Below, piece after piece: positions 6,715 to 14,984 of a stretch of 17,278 bases of DNA (its first letter is position 1; each line of letters begins with the position of its first letter). Under the pieces are notes generated by a model that saw only the letters and a program-made list of their open reading frames with translations, was not told where the DNA came from and did not search any database. Made by a program: the position numbers and the translations under genes. Source of the DNA: an uncultured Clostridia bacterium (GTDB lineage: Bacteria > Bacillota > Clostridia > Lachnospirales > Lachnospiraceae). The stretch spans positions 1-17,278 of the forward strand of contig CAMUFS010000023.1 in assembly GCA_947088195.1 (NCBI GenBank), given 5' to 3'.

Positions 6715-7614
6715 CTATACATTCACACTCATCTTTTTCCGCAATATCTCCAAAAAGCTTACCTTATTCAGCTTTATAATATTTGTATACTGTCTGGAAC
6801 GGCATATTTTTATCTTGTCATTCTCATATGCCTTCTGTGAATTGTCACCGTCAAAGGAAACCAGCCGTTCCTCATTGTTTCCACTTCTGTCCGTACAGAG
6901 CTCTATGGTTATTGTATCCTCCGCGGACAAAATAATGCTTCTTGTATTTAATGTGTGCGGGCAGATCGGTGTCACTACCATAAGCGATGCTTCTGGCGAG
7001 ACAATCGGTCCTCCGGCAGACATACTGTAGGCTGTCGATCCGGTTGGTGTGGCTATAATAATGCCGTCCGCCGAATATAAATTTAAAAACTCTCCATTTA
7101 CAAATATTTTAAAATCAATAACACGCAGCACGCCACTTCTGCTAATCACAATATCATTGAGAGCAACATCCCGCTTTTTTATTTTATCCCCGCTGCACAC
7201 AGTGCCATCTAACATCATGCGCCTTTCCAGCGTGTACCGATCCGCCATCAACATATCCAGCGCTGGCAGAATATGCTGCTTCTCCACACCTGCCAAATAC
7301 CCAAGTGTGCCAAAATTTACCCCAAGAAGCGGAATATTCTTGCCTGACAGATCTCTCGCTGCCTGAATCAATGTGCCATCCCCTCCCAATACAAGCACAC
7401 ATTCTATATCCTCCGGCACAAGCTTTGGATCGGTGTAGCAGAAAGCTGGCTTCTCTATCTCTCTGTCAGAATCCTGAGCAAAAGAAATCATCTCATCTCT
7501 GTGCTTTAACAGCGTACAGCTCTTTCCATGTCGCTCCAGATAATCCTTTATCTCTCTGCTAACCATCAAATCCTTATCTTTTTCTACATTTGTGATAATA
7601 CCATATCTATCCAT
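6715..7614 (-). CDS. nadK: NAD kinase
   Basis: A 299-residue ATP-dependent NAD kinase that makes NADP in the cytoplasm. Visible motifs are GGDGT (77-81), the ATP-binding signature of the family; NFGTLGYL (100-107); and the NAD-site block DGIIIATPTGSTAYSMSAGG (183-202). HTLNTRSI follows at about 220. Length is normal for bacterial enzymes (270-300). The ATG at 7614 has AAGAGGAA 3 bases upstream. It lies 25 bases after tlyA and just before argR, in the standard order, so it is almost surely co-transcribed with them. Confidence 0.97.
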   Translation of the reverse strand: MDRYGIITNVEKDKDLMVSREIKDYLERHGKSCTLLKHRDEMISFAQDSDREIEKPAFCYTDPKLVPEDIECVLVLGGDGTLIQAARDLSGKNIPLLGVNFGTLGYLAGVEKQHILPALDMLMADRYTLERRMMLDGTVCSGDKIKKRDVALNDIVISRSGVLRVIDFKIFVNGEFLNLYSADGIIIATPTGSTAYSMSAGGPIVSPEASLMVVTPICPHTLNTRSIILSAEDTITIELCTDRSGNNEERLVSFDGDNSQKAYENDKIKICRSRQYTNIIKLNKVSFLEILRKKMSVNV

Positions 7615-7639
7615 CGTTCCTCTTATCTCACCGCACTAC

Positions 7640-8440
7640 TCAGTCAAGGCTTTTATGTGCCATCTCGACCACAGCCTCCACAGGTAATCCACTCTCCTCT
7701 GACTTTTCTTCGCCATTTCCAAGATAAAGCAGATACTCAATATTTCCCTCTGGTCCCTTAACTGGGGAAAAATCAAGCCCTAACCATACAAACCCAATTT
7801 CTTTCGCGTAATCTGCAACTTTATCAATGACCTCTGCGTGAACCTCTGGGTCCCTGACCACGCCTTTTTTGCCTACTTTCTCCCGCCCTGCCTCAAATTG
7901 AGGCTTAATCAGGCACACAAGCTGTGCATCCTCAGAAAGCAGCGCCTTCACAGGAAGAAGTACTTTCGTGAGAGAGATAAATGACACATCAATGGAGACA
8001 AATTCTATGCGATCGCTCACTGCCTGTTCTGTGATATAGCGGATATTGGTTCGTTCCATGCAGACCACACGGCTGTCATTGCGAAGCCGCCAGTCAAGCT
8101 GTCCATGTCCCACATCCACGGCATACACTTTGCTGGCGCCATTTTGCAACATACAATCTGTAAAACCGCCCGTCGATGCACCGACATCCATGCAAATCAT
8201 TCCCTCAAGCGTCAGGGAAAATGCCTTTACTGCCTTCTCAAGCTTAAGCCCGCCACGGCTTACGTATTGTAGTGTGCTTCCTCTCACTTCGATCGGGACA
8301 GTTTCCTCAAACATTGTCCCTGCTTTATCTTCCCTGATTCCATCCACAAAGACGCTTCCCGCCATAATAATCGCCTTTGCCTTCTCTCTGGACGGCGCAA
8401 GATTTCTCTTAACCAACAGTATATCAAGCCGCTCTTTCAT
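7640..8440 (-). CDS. tlyA: TlyA-family rRNA 2'-O-methyltransferase (S4 and FtsJ domains)
   Basis: A 266-residue protein. An S4 RNA-binding domain covers about residues 1-60 (ERLDILLVKR...SREKAKAIIMAG). An FtsJ-like SAM-dependent methyltransferase domain follows. Its SAM-binding motif is DVGASTGGFTD (85-95), with VYAVDVGHGQLDW next and LIKPQFEAGRE further on. TlyA of mycobacteria methylates 16S and 23S rRNA 2'-OH groups and affects capreomycin sensitivity; in Firmicutes the homologue (YqxC) sits in this same cluster and its targets are less sure. The start overlaps the dxs stop by four bases (ATGA), which implies translational coupling. Some members are annotated as hemolysin A, a historical name. 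Confidence 0.93.
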   Translation of the reverse strand: MKERLDILLVKRNLAPSREKAKAIIMAGSVFVDGIREDKAGTMFEETVPIEVRGSTLQYVSRGGLKLEKAVKAFSLTLEGMICMDVGASTGGFTDCMLQNGASKVYAVDVGHGQLDWRLRNDSRVVCMERTNIRYITEQAVSDRIEFVSIDVSFISLTKVLLPVKALLSEDAQLVCLIKPQFEAGREKVGKKGVVRDPEVHAEVIDKVADYAKEIGFVWLGLDFSPVKGPEGNIEYLLYLGNGEEKSEESGLPVEAVVEMAHKSLD

Positions 8441-10329
8441 GCCCTATTTCCCCATATCTTCCCGTATTTTTCCGTCCAATATTTCCGTATCCGTTTTTTC
8501 ACTGTCTCCGCGTCAATGCCTGCCTCTTTTTTCAACAAATCTACGCTGCCATGTTCCATATAGATATTGGGAAGCGCCACATTCATAACATGAACAGGCA
8601 ATTCATTTTCCTCCGCATAGCGTGTTACTTTCACGCCAAACCCGCCGTTCAACACATTTTCTTCCATTGTGACAAACAATTCATGATCCCTTGACAGCTC
8701 ATCCAAGCAATTTTGATCCAATGGCAGCACAAAGCGCACATTCACGATGGTAATACAGTAGCCTTCTTTCTTTAACTGCTCTCTTACCTCCACTGCCGTC
8801 CTCACCATGCTTCCAACGGCAAGGAGCGCAATGCTGCGCTCTTTATAAAGGATCTGGCTCTTGCCAAATTCCACTGGCGCGCGAAACTCTTTTAAACCAT
8901 CCCACGCTGCCCCACGTGGATAGCGGATGGCAAGTGGTGCACTTAATTCCATAGCAAAGCAGAGAGCATCGGCAAGCTCATATTTATTCATAGGGGCAAA
9001 AATATTCATATTTGGAATATTGGACAGAAAAGAGAGATCAAAAATTCCCTGATGTGTCTCTCCATCGCTGCCCACAACACCCGCGCGGTCCACCGCAAAG
9101 ATCACGGGGAGATTCTGTATACAGACATCATGGATAATCTGATCATAGGCTCTCTGCAAAAAGGAGGAATAGATTGCCACCACTGGCTTCATGCCCGCCG
9201 CTGCCATACCCGCCGCAAAGGTGACCGCATGCTCCTCCGCAATCCCAACATCAAAAAATCTGCGTGGATACCTTTCCCGAAACTTGCGAAGTCCCGTTCC
9301 ATCTGGCATTGCTGCCGTGATCGCCACAAGCTCTGGATATTTCTCCGCCAAACGCACCATGGAGGAGGAAAATACATCTGTATAATTAGGTCCCTGCTTT
9401 TTCTTAAGCGGCAGCCCTGTCTCCACCGAAAATGGCTCCACTCCATGAAAACGGGAAGGATGCTTCTCTGCCGGCTCATATCCTTTTCCCTTTTTCGTCA
9501 GCACATGCAAAAGCACTGCATGATCTAGATTTTTTGCCTCTTTTATAAGCTTGGTGAGCTGTGTAATATCATGCCCGTCCACAGGCCCTAAATAAGTGAT
9601 CCCCATATCCTCAAACAACATGCCCGGTATTAAAAGCTGCTTAATGCCACTCTTGGTTCTCCGTATTCTCTCTATCATACGCTCCCCATAAATTGGGATA
9701 TGATTTAGGCCATTCATCACACCCGCTTTTAAATTATTATAGAGCTTTCCTGCGCGCAGCCCGCTCAGATAACTTGACATACCACCCACATTGCGCGAGA
9801 TGGACATCTCATTATCATTTAAAATAATGATAAAATTTCTCTTGCATTGTGAGGCATTGTTCAGTGCCTCATACGCCATGCCACCTGTCAGAGCACCATC
9901 GCCAATCACCGAGATAATGGTATTATTCTTTCCCTGTATCCGACTTGCCTCCACATAGCCAAGCCCCGCTGATATGGAGGTGGAGCTATGGCCCGTGTCA
10001 AAAGCATCGCACCTACTCTCCCTGCGCTTTGGAAACCCACTGATCCCGCCATATCTTCGAAGCTCATCAAAACCATCACGCCTTCCGGTCAAAAGCTTGT
10101 GTGTGTAAGACTGATGTCCCACATCCCAGATAATCTTGTCCTCAGGAAGCTCTAACACCAGATGCATTGCCATGGTAAGCTCCACCACTCCCAGATTGGA
10201 CGCCAGATGACCACCGGAAATGCTTATCTTATGAATCAAAAAATCACGTATCTCCTGCGCTAGTGCTTCGTACTCTTCCTTATGCAGCTTTTTTATATCA
10301 TTTGCCTTATTAATTGAATCTAAAAGCAT
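8437..10329 (-). CDS. dxs: 1-deoxy-D-xylulose-5-phosphate synthase
   Basis: A 630-residue thiamine-diphosphate enzyme that joins pyruvate and glyceraldehyde 3-phosphate in the first step of the MEP isoprenoid pathway. It has GHQSYTHK (71-78) and DTGHSSTS (111-118). The ThDP/Mg motif GDGALTGG (143-150) continues into MAYEALNNAS. The catalytic Glu lies in GIAEEHAVTFAAG, and DRAGVVGSDGETHQG follows. Length is normal (620-640). The start at 10329 is chosen because AAGGAG lies 6 bases upstream and MLLDSINKANDIKKL is the usual opening; the frame extends 12 codons further and would overlap ispA. It is 11 bases after ispA and overlaps tlyA by four. Confidence 0.97.
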   Translation of the reverse strand: MLLDSINKANDIKKLHKEEYEALAQEIRDFLIHKISISGGHLASNLGVVELTMAMHLVLELPEDKIIWDVGHQSYTHKLLTGRRDGFDELRRYGGISGFPKRRESRCDAFDTGHSSTSISAGLGYVEASRIQGKNNTIISVIGDGALTGGMAYEALNNASQCKRNFIIILNDNEMSISRNVGGMSSYLSGLRAGKLYNNLKAGVMNGLNHIPIYGERMIERIRRTKSGIKQLLIPGMLFEDMGITYLGPVDGHDITQLTKLIKEAKNLDHAVLLHVLTKKGKGYEPAEKHPSRFHGVEPFSVETGLPLKKKQGPNYTDVFSSSMVRLAEKYPELVAITAAMPDGTGLRKFRERYPRRFFDVGIAEEHAVTFAAGMAAAGMKPVVAIYSSFLQRAYDQIIHDVCIQNLPVIFAVDRAGVVGSDGETHQGIFDLSFLSNIPNMNIFAPMNKYELADALCFAMELSAPLAIRYPRGAAWDGLKEFRAPVEFGKSQILYKERSIALLAVGSMVRTAVEVREQLKKEGYCITIVNVRFVLPLDQNCLDELSRDHELFVTMEENVLNGGFGVKVTRYAEENELPVHVMNVALPNIYMEHGSVDLLKKEAGIDAETVKKRIRKYWTEKYGKIWGNRA

Positions 10330-10340
10330 GCTAACTCCTT

Positions 10341-11282
10341 CTATTTTTCCCTGATAATCAGCCATATCAGAAGCTGCCTTAAAAATTCATTCTGTCGTCC
10401 GCCAAGCGCAGAAAGATCCGATAATGCTTCCTTGGAAATCTCCTCCACAAGCCTTCTGCACTCGTCCACTCCTCTACATGTCACATAGGTTGTCTTCTGA
10501 TTCCTCTCATCGCTAAACACTGGTTTTCCAAGAACCTCCGCCGTGCTTGTCACATCCAAAATATCATCCTGAATCTGGAAAGCAAGCCCTACCTTTGACG
10601 CAAGCTCCTCCACCCTTGCAAGCTCGTCCGGGGATGCCCCTGCAAGTGCTGCACCCGCCATCATAGCACCCTCGATCAGTGCTCCCGTCTTTAGATGGTA
10701 AATAAAATCTAACTTTTCCGGCGTCAGTCGTTCTTGTTTTTCTGTTGCCTCCACATCAGCAGTCTGCCCGCCTACCATACCATATATTCCAGATTTTTTT
10801 GCAAGAAGCTTCTGCGCCAGAAGGATTCTCTCCAGTGCAGGATAATACTCCTTTGCAGGCAATCGCTTTGCAAGCTCCACCGCCTCCGCCATTGTCTCAA
10901 ACGCATAATTAAGCAGCGCATCCCCCGCAAGGATTCCCATTGCATGGCCATACCGAATATGTGTCGTCTGTTTTCCCCTGCGAAATTCATCGTTGTCCAT
11001 CGCCGGCAGATCATCATGGACAAGCGAGTAGGTGTGTATCATCTCAATCGCTGCCATAAATGGCTCTGCAAGTGCTTCATCCCCGCCAAACAGTCGGTTA
11101 GACTCCAATAAAAGCATGGGGCGCAGACGCTTTCCGCCGGCAAGCATACTGTAGTTCATCGCCTCCAGCACTGTTTTCTGAAATCCTTCCTCCTTTGGCA
11201 GATATGCCTGTATCACAAGCTCAATCTTCTCTGTGCGCTTGATAAGCTCGCGCTTAAATTCATCCTGATCCCATTTATTCAT
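10341..11282 (-). CDS. ispA: Farnesyl diphosphate synthase (short-chain prenyltransferase)
   Basis: A 313-residue trans-prenyltransferase that condenses isopentenyl diphosphate with allylic diphosphates. The first Asp-rich motif DDLPAMDND (90-98) has the two-residue insertion (DDxxxxD) typical of bacterial type II FPP synthases, with YSLVH before it. The second is DDILD (239-243). GGKRLRP (49-55) and QTAD are also present. It could make GPP or FPP; the sequence resembles IspA. The ATG at 11282 has GAGGAGAA eight bases upstream and lies inside the end of xseB (8-base overlap). Pairing with dxs in one operon links it to isoprenoid supply, for example undecaprenyl phosphate and quinone tails. 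Confidence 0.96.
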   Translation of the reverse strand: MNKWDQDEFKRELIKRTEKIELVIQAYLPKEEGFQKTVLEAMNYSMLAGGKRLRPMLLLESNRLFGGDEALAEPFMAAIEMIHTYSLVHDDLPAMDNDEFRRGKQTTHIRYGHAMGILAGDALLNYAFETMAEAVELAKRLPAKEYYPALERILLAQKLLAKKSGIYGMVGGQTADVEATEKQERLTPEKLDFIYHLKTGALIEGAMMAGAALAGASPDELARVEELASKVGLAFQIQDDILDVTSTAEVLGKPVFSDERNQKTTYVTCRGVDECRRLVEEISKEALSDLSALGGRQNEFLRQLLIWLIIREK

Positions 11283-11511
11283 GGCCGTTCTCCTCATCTT
11301 GACCAACTTCATTGAGAAGCTTCAATTCCTTCTCCACCCGGTCAATCCGCTCATTGCACTGCCTTACCATAGTGATGCCCTTCTGATACAAGGCAAATGC
11401 CTCTTCTATGCTCACACTCTCATCCTCTAAGCTTCCCAGCACCTTCTCAAGGTCAGAAAATAACTCTTCAAGACTCTCCTTCTCTTCTTGCTTCTCCGCT
11501 TTTTTCCTCAT
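11275..11511 (-). CDS. xseB: Exodeoxyribonuclease VII small subunit
   Basis: A 78-residue acidic helical protein. SLEELFSDLEKVLGSLEDES and VSIEEAFALYQKGITMVRQC are the conserved XseB helices. Several copies bind the large subunit XseA to form exonuclease VII, which degrades single-stranded DNA in both directions. The ATG at 11511 has GAGG six bases upstream; another in-frame ATG at 11523 would overlap the xseA stop by four bases and is a real alternative (82 residues). It lies between xseA and ispA and overlaps ispA by eight bases, so expression is likely coupled. Confidence 0.93.
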   Translation of the reverse strand: MRKKAEKQEEKESLEELFSDLEKVLGSLEDESVSIEEAFALYQKGITMVRQCNERIDRVEKELKLLNEVGQDEENGHE

Positions 11512-11519
11512 GATAATCC

Positions 11520-12725
11520 TCATTTCTGATCGTCAAACAATTTTGTGACAACTGCCCTTGCACTTCCTTCCAAAAGCCTAAGGCTTATTTCTTCCCCTTC
11601 TTTTAATTGACTGACGGAGCGCACCACATGCCCCTCCTGATTCTGCACGTAAGAATAGCCTCTCTCTAAACTGACAAGTGGTGACAAACCATTAAGCTTC
11701 TGTGCATATAATGAGAGCCTGTGTCTTCTATCGGACATCAGACCTTCCATTCTCTGTTCTAGCTTGTCCGCAAGTGCAATCAGGCGCTGCCTTTTGTGAA
11801 AAATTCGATTTTCTGGGCTTGCAAGCTTAAGCTGTAATTCTTTTTGTTCTAAACGCATCCGGCTTTTCTGTAATTTCTGCTCCATAACAGACCTAAGCGT
11901 GCTCTTGTAAACCCACAATCTCTCCTCAAAAGCATGATAATCAAACACGGCAAGCTCTGCCGCTGCTGATGGTGTGGGTGCTCTTAGATCCGCGACAAAA
12001 TCTGCGATTGTGACATCCACCTCATGCCCTACCGCAGAGATCACCGGCGTATGACAAGAAAAAATTGCCCTCGCCACACATTCCTCATTAAATGCCCACA
12101 GATCCTCGATCGAACCGCCGCCGCGCCCCACAATCAACACATCCAGTCCCATCTCATCCAGTATCTCAATGCCATGCACAATACTTTCCTTCGCGCCCTC
12201 ACCCTGAACCAACGCAGAATATAGATAGAGCTGCACATAGGGATTCCGCCGTTTCGCCACAGTCACAATATCTCGAATCGCCGCTCCTGTCGCTGCTGTC
12301 ACAATTCCAATCCGCATGGCATAGCGCGGGATGGGTCTTTTGTATTCCTCTGCAAACATTCCCATCTCCTCAAGCCTTACCTTCATCTCTGCAAACTGCT
12401 GATATAAAAGCCCTGTTCCATCCAAAGTGATCTTCTTTGCGTAGAGCTGATATGTGCCATTCTGCTCGTAGACATTCACGCTTCCCTCTGCAACAATCCG
12501 CTGTCCCTCTTTTAATGTGAAGGCAAGCCCCCTTCTGTTATTCGCAAACATCACACAGGCAATGGCAGCCTTTTCATCTTTTACGGTAAAATAAATATGC
12601 CCGGAGGAATGATATTTACAGTTGGACACCTCGCCTCTCACAAGGATGCGCATCAACATAAAATCCTGCGAAAACATATTTTTAATATAAGCATTGACCT
12701 GCGAAACAGAATATATGCTCGCCAT
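11520..12725 (-). CDS. xseA: Exodeoxyribonuclease VII large subunit
   Basis: A 401-residue subunit. An OB-fold DNA-binding domain covers about residues 1-100 (YSVSQVNAYIK, LVRGEVSNCKYHSSGHIYF). The catalytic domain follows, with GIVTAATGAAIRDI, GRGGGSIEDLW (200-210), ISAVGHEVD (around 235) and RAPTPSAAAELA (248-259). A long coiled coil with many Lys, Glu and Leu follows, where XseB binds, then a C-terminal segment with SPLVSLERGYSYV. Length is normal for Firmicutes (400-450). The ATG at 12725 has AGGAGGG five bases upstream and starts one base after the nusB stop. Confidence 0.97.
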   Translation of the reverse strand: MASIYSVSQVNAYIKNMFSQDFMLMRILVRGEVSNCKYHSSGHIYFTVKDEKAAIACVMFANNRRGLAFTLKEGQRIVAEGSVNVYEQNGTYQLYAKKITLDGTGLLYQQFAEMKVRLEEMGMFAEEYKRPIPRYAMRIGIVTAATGAAIRDIVTVAKRRNPYVQLYLYSALVQGEGAKESIVHGIEILDEMGLDVLIVGRGGGSIEDLWAFNEECVARAIFSCHTPVISAVGHEVDVTIADFVADLRAPTPSAAAELAVFDYHAFEERLWVYKSTLRSVMEQKLQKSRMRLEQKELQLKLASPENRIFHKRQRLIALADKLEQRMEGLMSDRRHRLSLYAQKLNGLSPLVSLERGYSYVQNQEGHVVRSVSQLKEGEEISLRLLEGSARAVVTKLFDDQK

Positions 12726-12726
12726 A

Positions 12727-13143
12727 TCAGCCCTCCTGCTGTGCCGCCAGCTTTCCTAAAATTCCATTTACAAATGCCGGGGAATCATCCCCTCCAAATT
12801 TCTTTGCCAGCTCCACAGCCTCATTGATGGCAACTCCCTGCGGAACATTTTCATCAAACAAGATCTCAAATAGGGCAAGACGCAGAATTGTAAGCTCCAC
12901 CTTGCCCATTCTTCCTGCCTTCCAGCCCTCTGCCACAGCATTGATCCGCCCGTCTAAGATCTCTGTCTTCCCCGCTGCCTCCCTTGCGCGCGCACGGATC
13001 TCCTCCTTATCCTTCTCATCCAGCTTTTCTTGATCCTCCAAGGACAGATAAAGTGCAATCTGTCCCTCCATCTCCTCCAATGGATAAAACTCTCTCTGAA
13101 ATAATAATAAAAATGTATGCTCTCTCAAATTTCTTCTTGTCAT
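12727..13143 (-). CDS. nusB: Transcription antitermination factor NusB
   Basis: A 138-residue all-helical RNA-binding protein that works with NusE (S10) at boxA to keep RNA polymerase going through rRNA operons. The opening RRNLREHTFLLLFQREFY and the closing INEAVELAKKFGGDDS with PAFVNGILGKL are family hallmarks. The middle is acidic and less conserved. The ATG at 13143 has AGAGGG five bases upstream. It follows a strong terminator after asp23, so it probably begins a transcript covering nusB through recN. I could not find convincing promoter boxes in the short gap before it (13144-13197). Confidence 0.95.
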   Translation of the reverse strand: MTRRNLREHTFLLLFQREFYPLEEMEGQIALYLSLEDQEKLDEKDKEEIRARAREAAGKTEILDGRINAVAEGWKAGRMGKVELTILRLALFEILFDENVPQGVAINEAVELAKKFGGDDSPAFVNGILGKLAAQQEG

Positions 13144-13197
13144 GCCAACCCTCTATCTATTGTTCTCACACTTTTCTCTGGGCACCTGCGTGCATCA

Positions 13198-13232
13198 AGA
13201 AAAAAGGAGTCTTTAGCAAGACTCCTTTTTTT
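13198..13232 (-). terminator. Strong hairpin terminator between asp23 and nusB
   Basis: AAAAAGGAGTCTT (13201-13213) and AAGACTCCTTTTT (13218-13230) form a perfect 13-base stem with a 4-base loop and T-runs on both strands. On the minus strand it begins a few bases after the asp23 stop, so it ends the spoIIIA/asp23 transcripts and separates them from nusB. Transcription from the opposite strand would also stop here. Confidence 0.92.
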
Positions 13233-13240
13233 CTGGTATC

Positions 13241-13624
13241 CTACTTGCTCTTTTCAAGGTCCACTCCCGCAATCCTGATATTCACATCAGAAACAGAGAG
13301 CCCGGTCATATTTTCTATCGCTGTCTTGACCTTATCTTGAACCTTGGCAGAAACAGCAGGTATATTATAACCATATTGCATATGCAGCGCAAGCTCCACG
13401 GAAACCGCACCCTCAAGGACCTCCACTCTAACACCCTTTGAGAGATTTTTCATGCCAAGCTTGCCGACCAGCTCATTTGTGATATTTCCAGCCATGGCAG
13501 AGACACCCTCCACCTCAGTCGCCGCAAGCCCAGCTATAATAGCCACAACCTCATCTGCAATCTGCACTTCTCCTACTTTGCCATTCTCGTATATTCTATG
13601 AGTACCTCTATTATCCTGTTCCAT
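13241..13624 (-). CDS. Asp23/Gls24 family envelope stress protein
   Basis: A 127-residue DUF322 protein. GKVGEVQIADEVVAIIAGLA and AATEVEGVSAMAG are the family signature; VRVEVLEGAVSVELALHMQY, YGYNIPAVSAKVQDKVKTAI and ENMTGLSVSDVNIRIAGVDL follow. Members such as YqhY and Asp23 are linked to the cell envelope and, for YqhY, to fatty-acid synthesis control; the exact role is not settled. A gene of this type next to nusB is usual in Firmicutes, which favours the YqhY type. The ATG at 13624 has AGGAGG eight bases upstream. A strong promoter precedes it and a strong terminator follows, so it can be expressed alone in growing cells. Confidence 0.93.
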   Translation of the reverse strand: MEQDNRGTHRIYENGKVGEVQIADEVVAIIAGLAATEVEGVSAMAGNITNELVGKLGMKNLSKGVRVEVLEGAVSVELALHMQYGYNIPAVSAKVQDKVKTAIENMTGLSVSDVNIRIAGVDLEKSK

Positions 13625-13653
13625 GGTTATAACCTCCTACATCGTTTATCCTT

Positions 13654-13682
13654 ATTATAACCAAGTTATGTATTTTTTGCAA
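13654..13682 (-). promoter_or_regulatory. Sigma-A-type promoter of the asp23-family gene
   Basis: On the minus strand TTGCAA (13677-13682) and TATAAT (13654-13659) are 17 bases apart, a nearly ideal vegetative promoter. It sits in the 59-base gap after spoIIIAH, with the -35 box one base past the spoIIIAH stop. This lets the gene be expressed outside sporulation. No terminator is visible between spoIIIAH and this promoter. Confidence 0.85.
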
Positions 13683-13683
13683 A

Positions 13684-14418
13684 CTATTTTGTATCTAAAA
13701 TCGGAGTTATTACAATCTTGTCTGCCGACACCTCTGTCTTGCGCTTAACAATATCCTCTATCTGGGCACGCTCTGCATCAGACAGATTGCTCTGATTTAC
13801 CACCACATCCACAGTATCCTCCGTGATGCTTACCACCACATCAGAAAAACCCTTGGCTGCCAAAAGCATTTCGGCGGCTGCCTCCTTCTCACTGATGGTC
13901 GTGCTCTCCAAAAGCTCACTGATTGCATTTTGCTTCTGATCATCTGTAATATTGGCATTATCAATAATATTCATAAGCGTTTCTTTATTTGCCGCGCGCA
14001 CCTGCTCTCTGTTAAGCTTGATCTCTGTGATCATGGCAAGGCTGTTCGTTCCTATGGTCAGCACAGCATCTCCGGGATTATCCGCTGTCCCAGTATTTTC
14101 CAGATCCACATCCAGGCTATCTATCTCCTTTAAAACGTCCTCCTTGCTCTCTTCCTCATTTCCAGCGACGGTTGTCTGTGCTTCATTGCTTACAAGCTGC
14201 TCATTCTTCTGCGCCTCATTCAATGCCTGATTCTCAGCGAGAATATCCTCCTCTGATATATCATTGAGATTAATTCCATTATCCTTCTCCATATTGTTGA
14301 CTGCCAGAAACTGATTATTCTCCCCAGTTTTCTGTGCGTAGCTTAAATATCCCGCAATGGCGATCATAATTGCCAGAGCTGTAATAATAAATTGATTTTT
14401 TTTGACAAGCTGTTTCAA
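13684..14418 (-). CDS. spoIIIAH: Stage III sporulation protein AH
   Basis: A 244-residue mother-cell membrane protein whose outer part meets forespore SpoIIQ to form the channel between the two cells. One membrane segment spans about residues 9-27 (FIITALAIMIAIAGYLSYA). An acidic linker of about 85 residues, rich in Glu, Asn and Gln, follows. The C-terminal YscJ/FliF-like ring domain has LNREQVRAANKETLMNIIDN and GFSDVVVSITEDTVDVVVNQ. The start is a TTG at 14418 with GGAGGG six bases upstream; it overlaps the spoIIIAG stop by four bases (TTGA). It is the last gene of the spoIIIA operon. Confidence 0.95.
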   Translation of the reverse strand: MKQLVKKNQFIITALAIMIAIAGYLSYAQKTGENNQFLAVNNMEKDNGINLNDISEEDILAENQALNEAQKNEQLVSNEAQTTVAGNEEESKEDVLKEIDSLDVDLENTGTADNPGDAVLTIGTNSLAMITEIKLNREQVRAANKETLMNIIDNANITDDQKQNAISELLESTTISEKEAAAEMLLAAKGFSDVVVSITEDTVDVVVNQSNLSDAERAQIEDIVKRKTEVSADKIVITPILDTK

Positions 14419-14984
14419 GATGCTCCCTCCTTCATTTTCATCACTTTTATTTTATGGCTCGGCACGTCAAATAATGCCGATACTGCTTCTATAATTTCCT
14501 TCACCGTATAAATATCGCTCCCTCCCTCAGCTATCACGATAACACCCTCAATACGAGGATTTGTCTCCTGCACGACATATGGTGTTCTGCTTCCGTCGCT
14601 TCCCTCTATGTATACAGCCGCATCGGACTGCGACAGCTCCCTTACATCTCTGCTCCCTCCCTCACTGTCAATTTCTGATGTCTCGCTGCGTGTGTATGGT
14701 GTTTCCTTTAAAACGATCTTCTCCCCGGTCGCTTTCATCGTTATCATCACTTTTGTTTTTCCCACACCCTCCACACAGGACAGCACCTCCGTCAGCCGTT
14801 TCTCCAAAAGCTCCTCATACGTTTCCTCTGTCACCACCAGTGTCTCTTCCTGTTTTACTGTCTCATTTTTCTCACCTCTATCCTCCATGGGAGCCGCGAT
14901 CACAATAAGCGCCACGCCCGCAAGAAGAATCAGCAGCAGCTTATTAAGTCCTATCTTTTTTATGGATGACAGGGAAGCCTTCAT
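14415..14984 (-). CDS. spoIIIAG: Stage III sporulation protein AG
   Basis: A 189-residue membrane protein that forms a large ring in the mother cell-forespore channel. One membrane segment spans about residues 14-31 (KLLLILLAGVALIVIAA). The rest is extracytoplasmic: LEKRLTEVLSCVEGVGKTKV with MITMKATGE, and after a variable loop NPRIEGVIVIAEGGSD, which is strongly conserved in the family. The ATG at 14984 overlaps the spoIIIAF stop by four bases and has GGGAGG upstream. Confidence 0.96.
   Translation of the reverse strand: MKASLSSIKKIGLNKLLLILLAGVALIVIAAPMEDRGEKNETVKQEETLVVTEETYEELLEKRLTEVLSCVEGVGKTKVMITMKATGEKIVLKETPYTRSETSEIDSEGGSRDVRELSQSDAAVYIEGSDGSRTPYVVQETNPRIEGVIVIAEGGSDIYTVKEIIEAVSALFDVPSHKIKVMKMKEGAS

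Noticed and set aside
13144..13197. Promoter for the nusB operon
   Set aside because: Expected after the strong terminator, but the best candidate boxes (TTGATG, ACAATA) are too weak or wrongly spaced.
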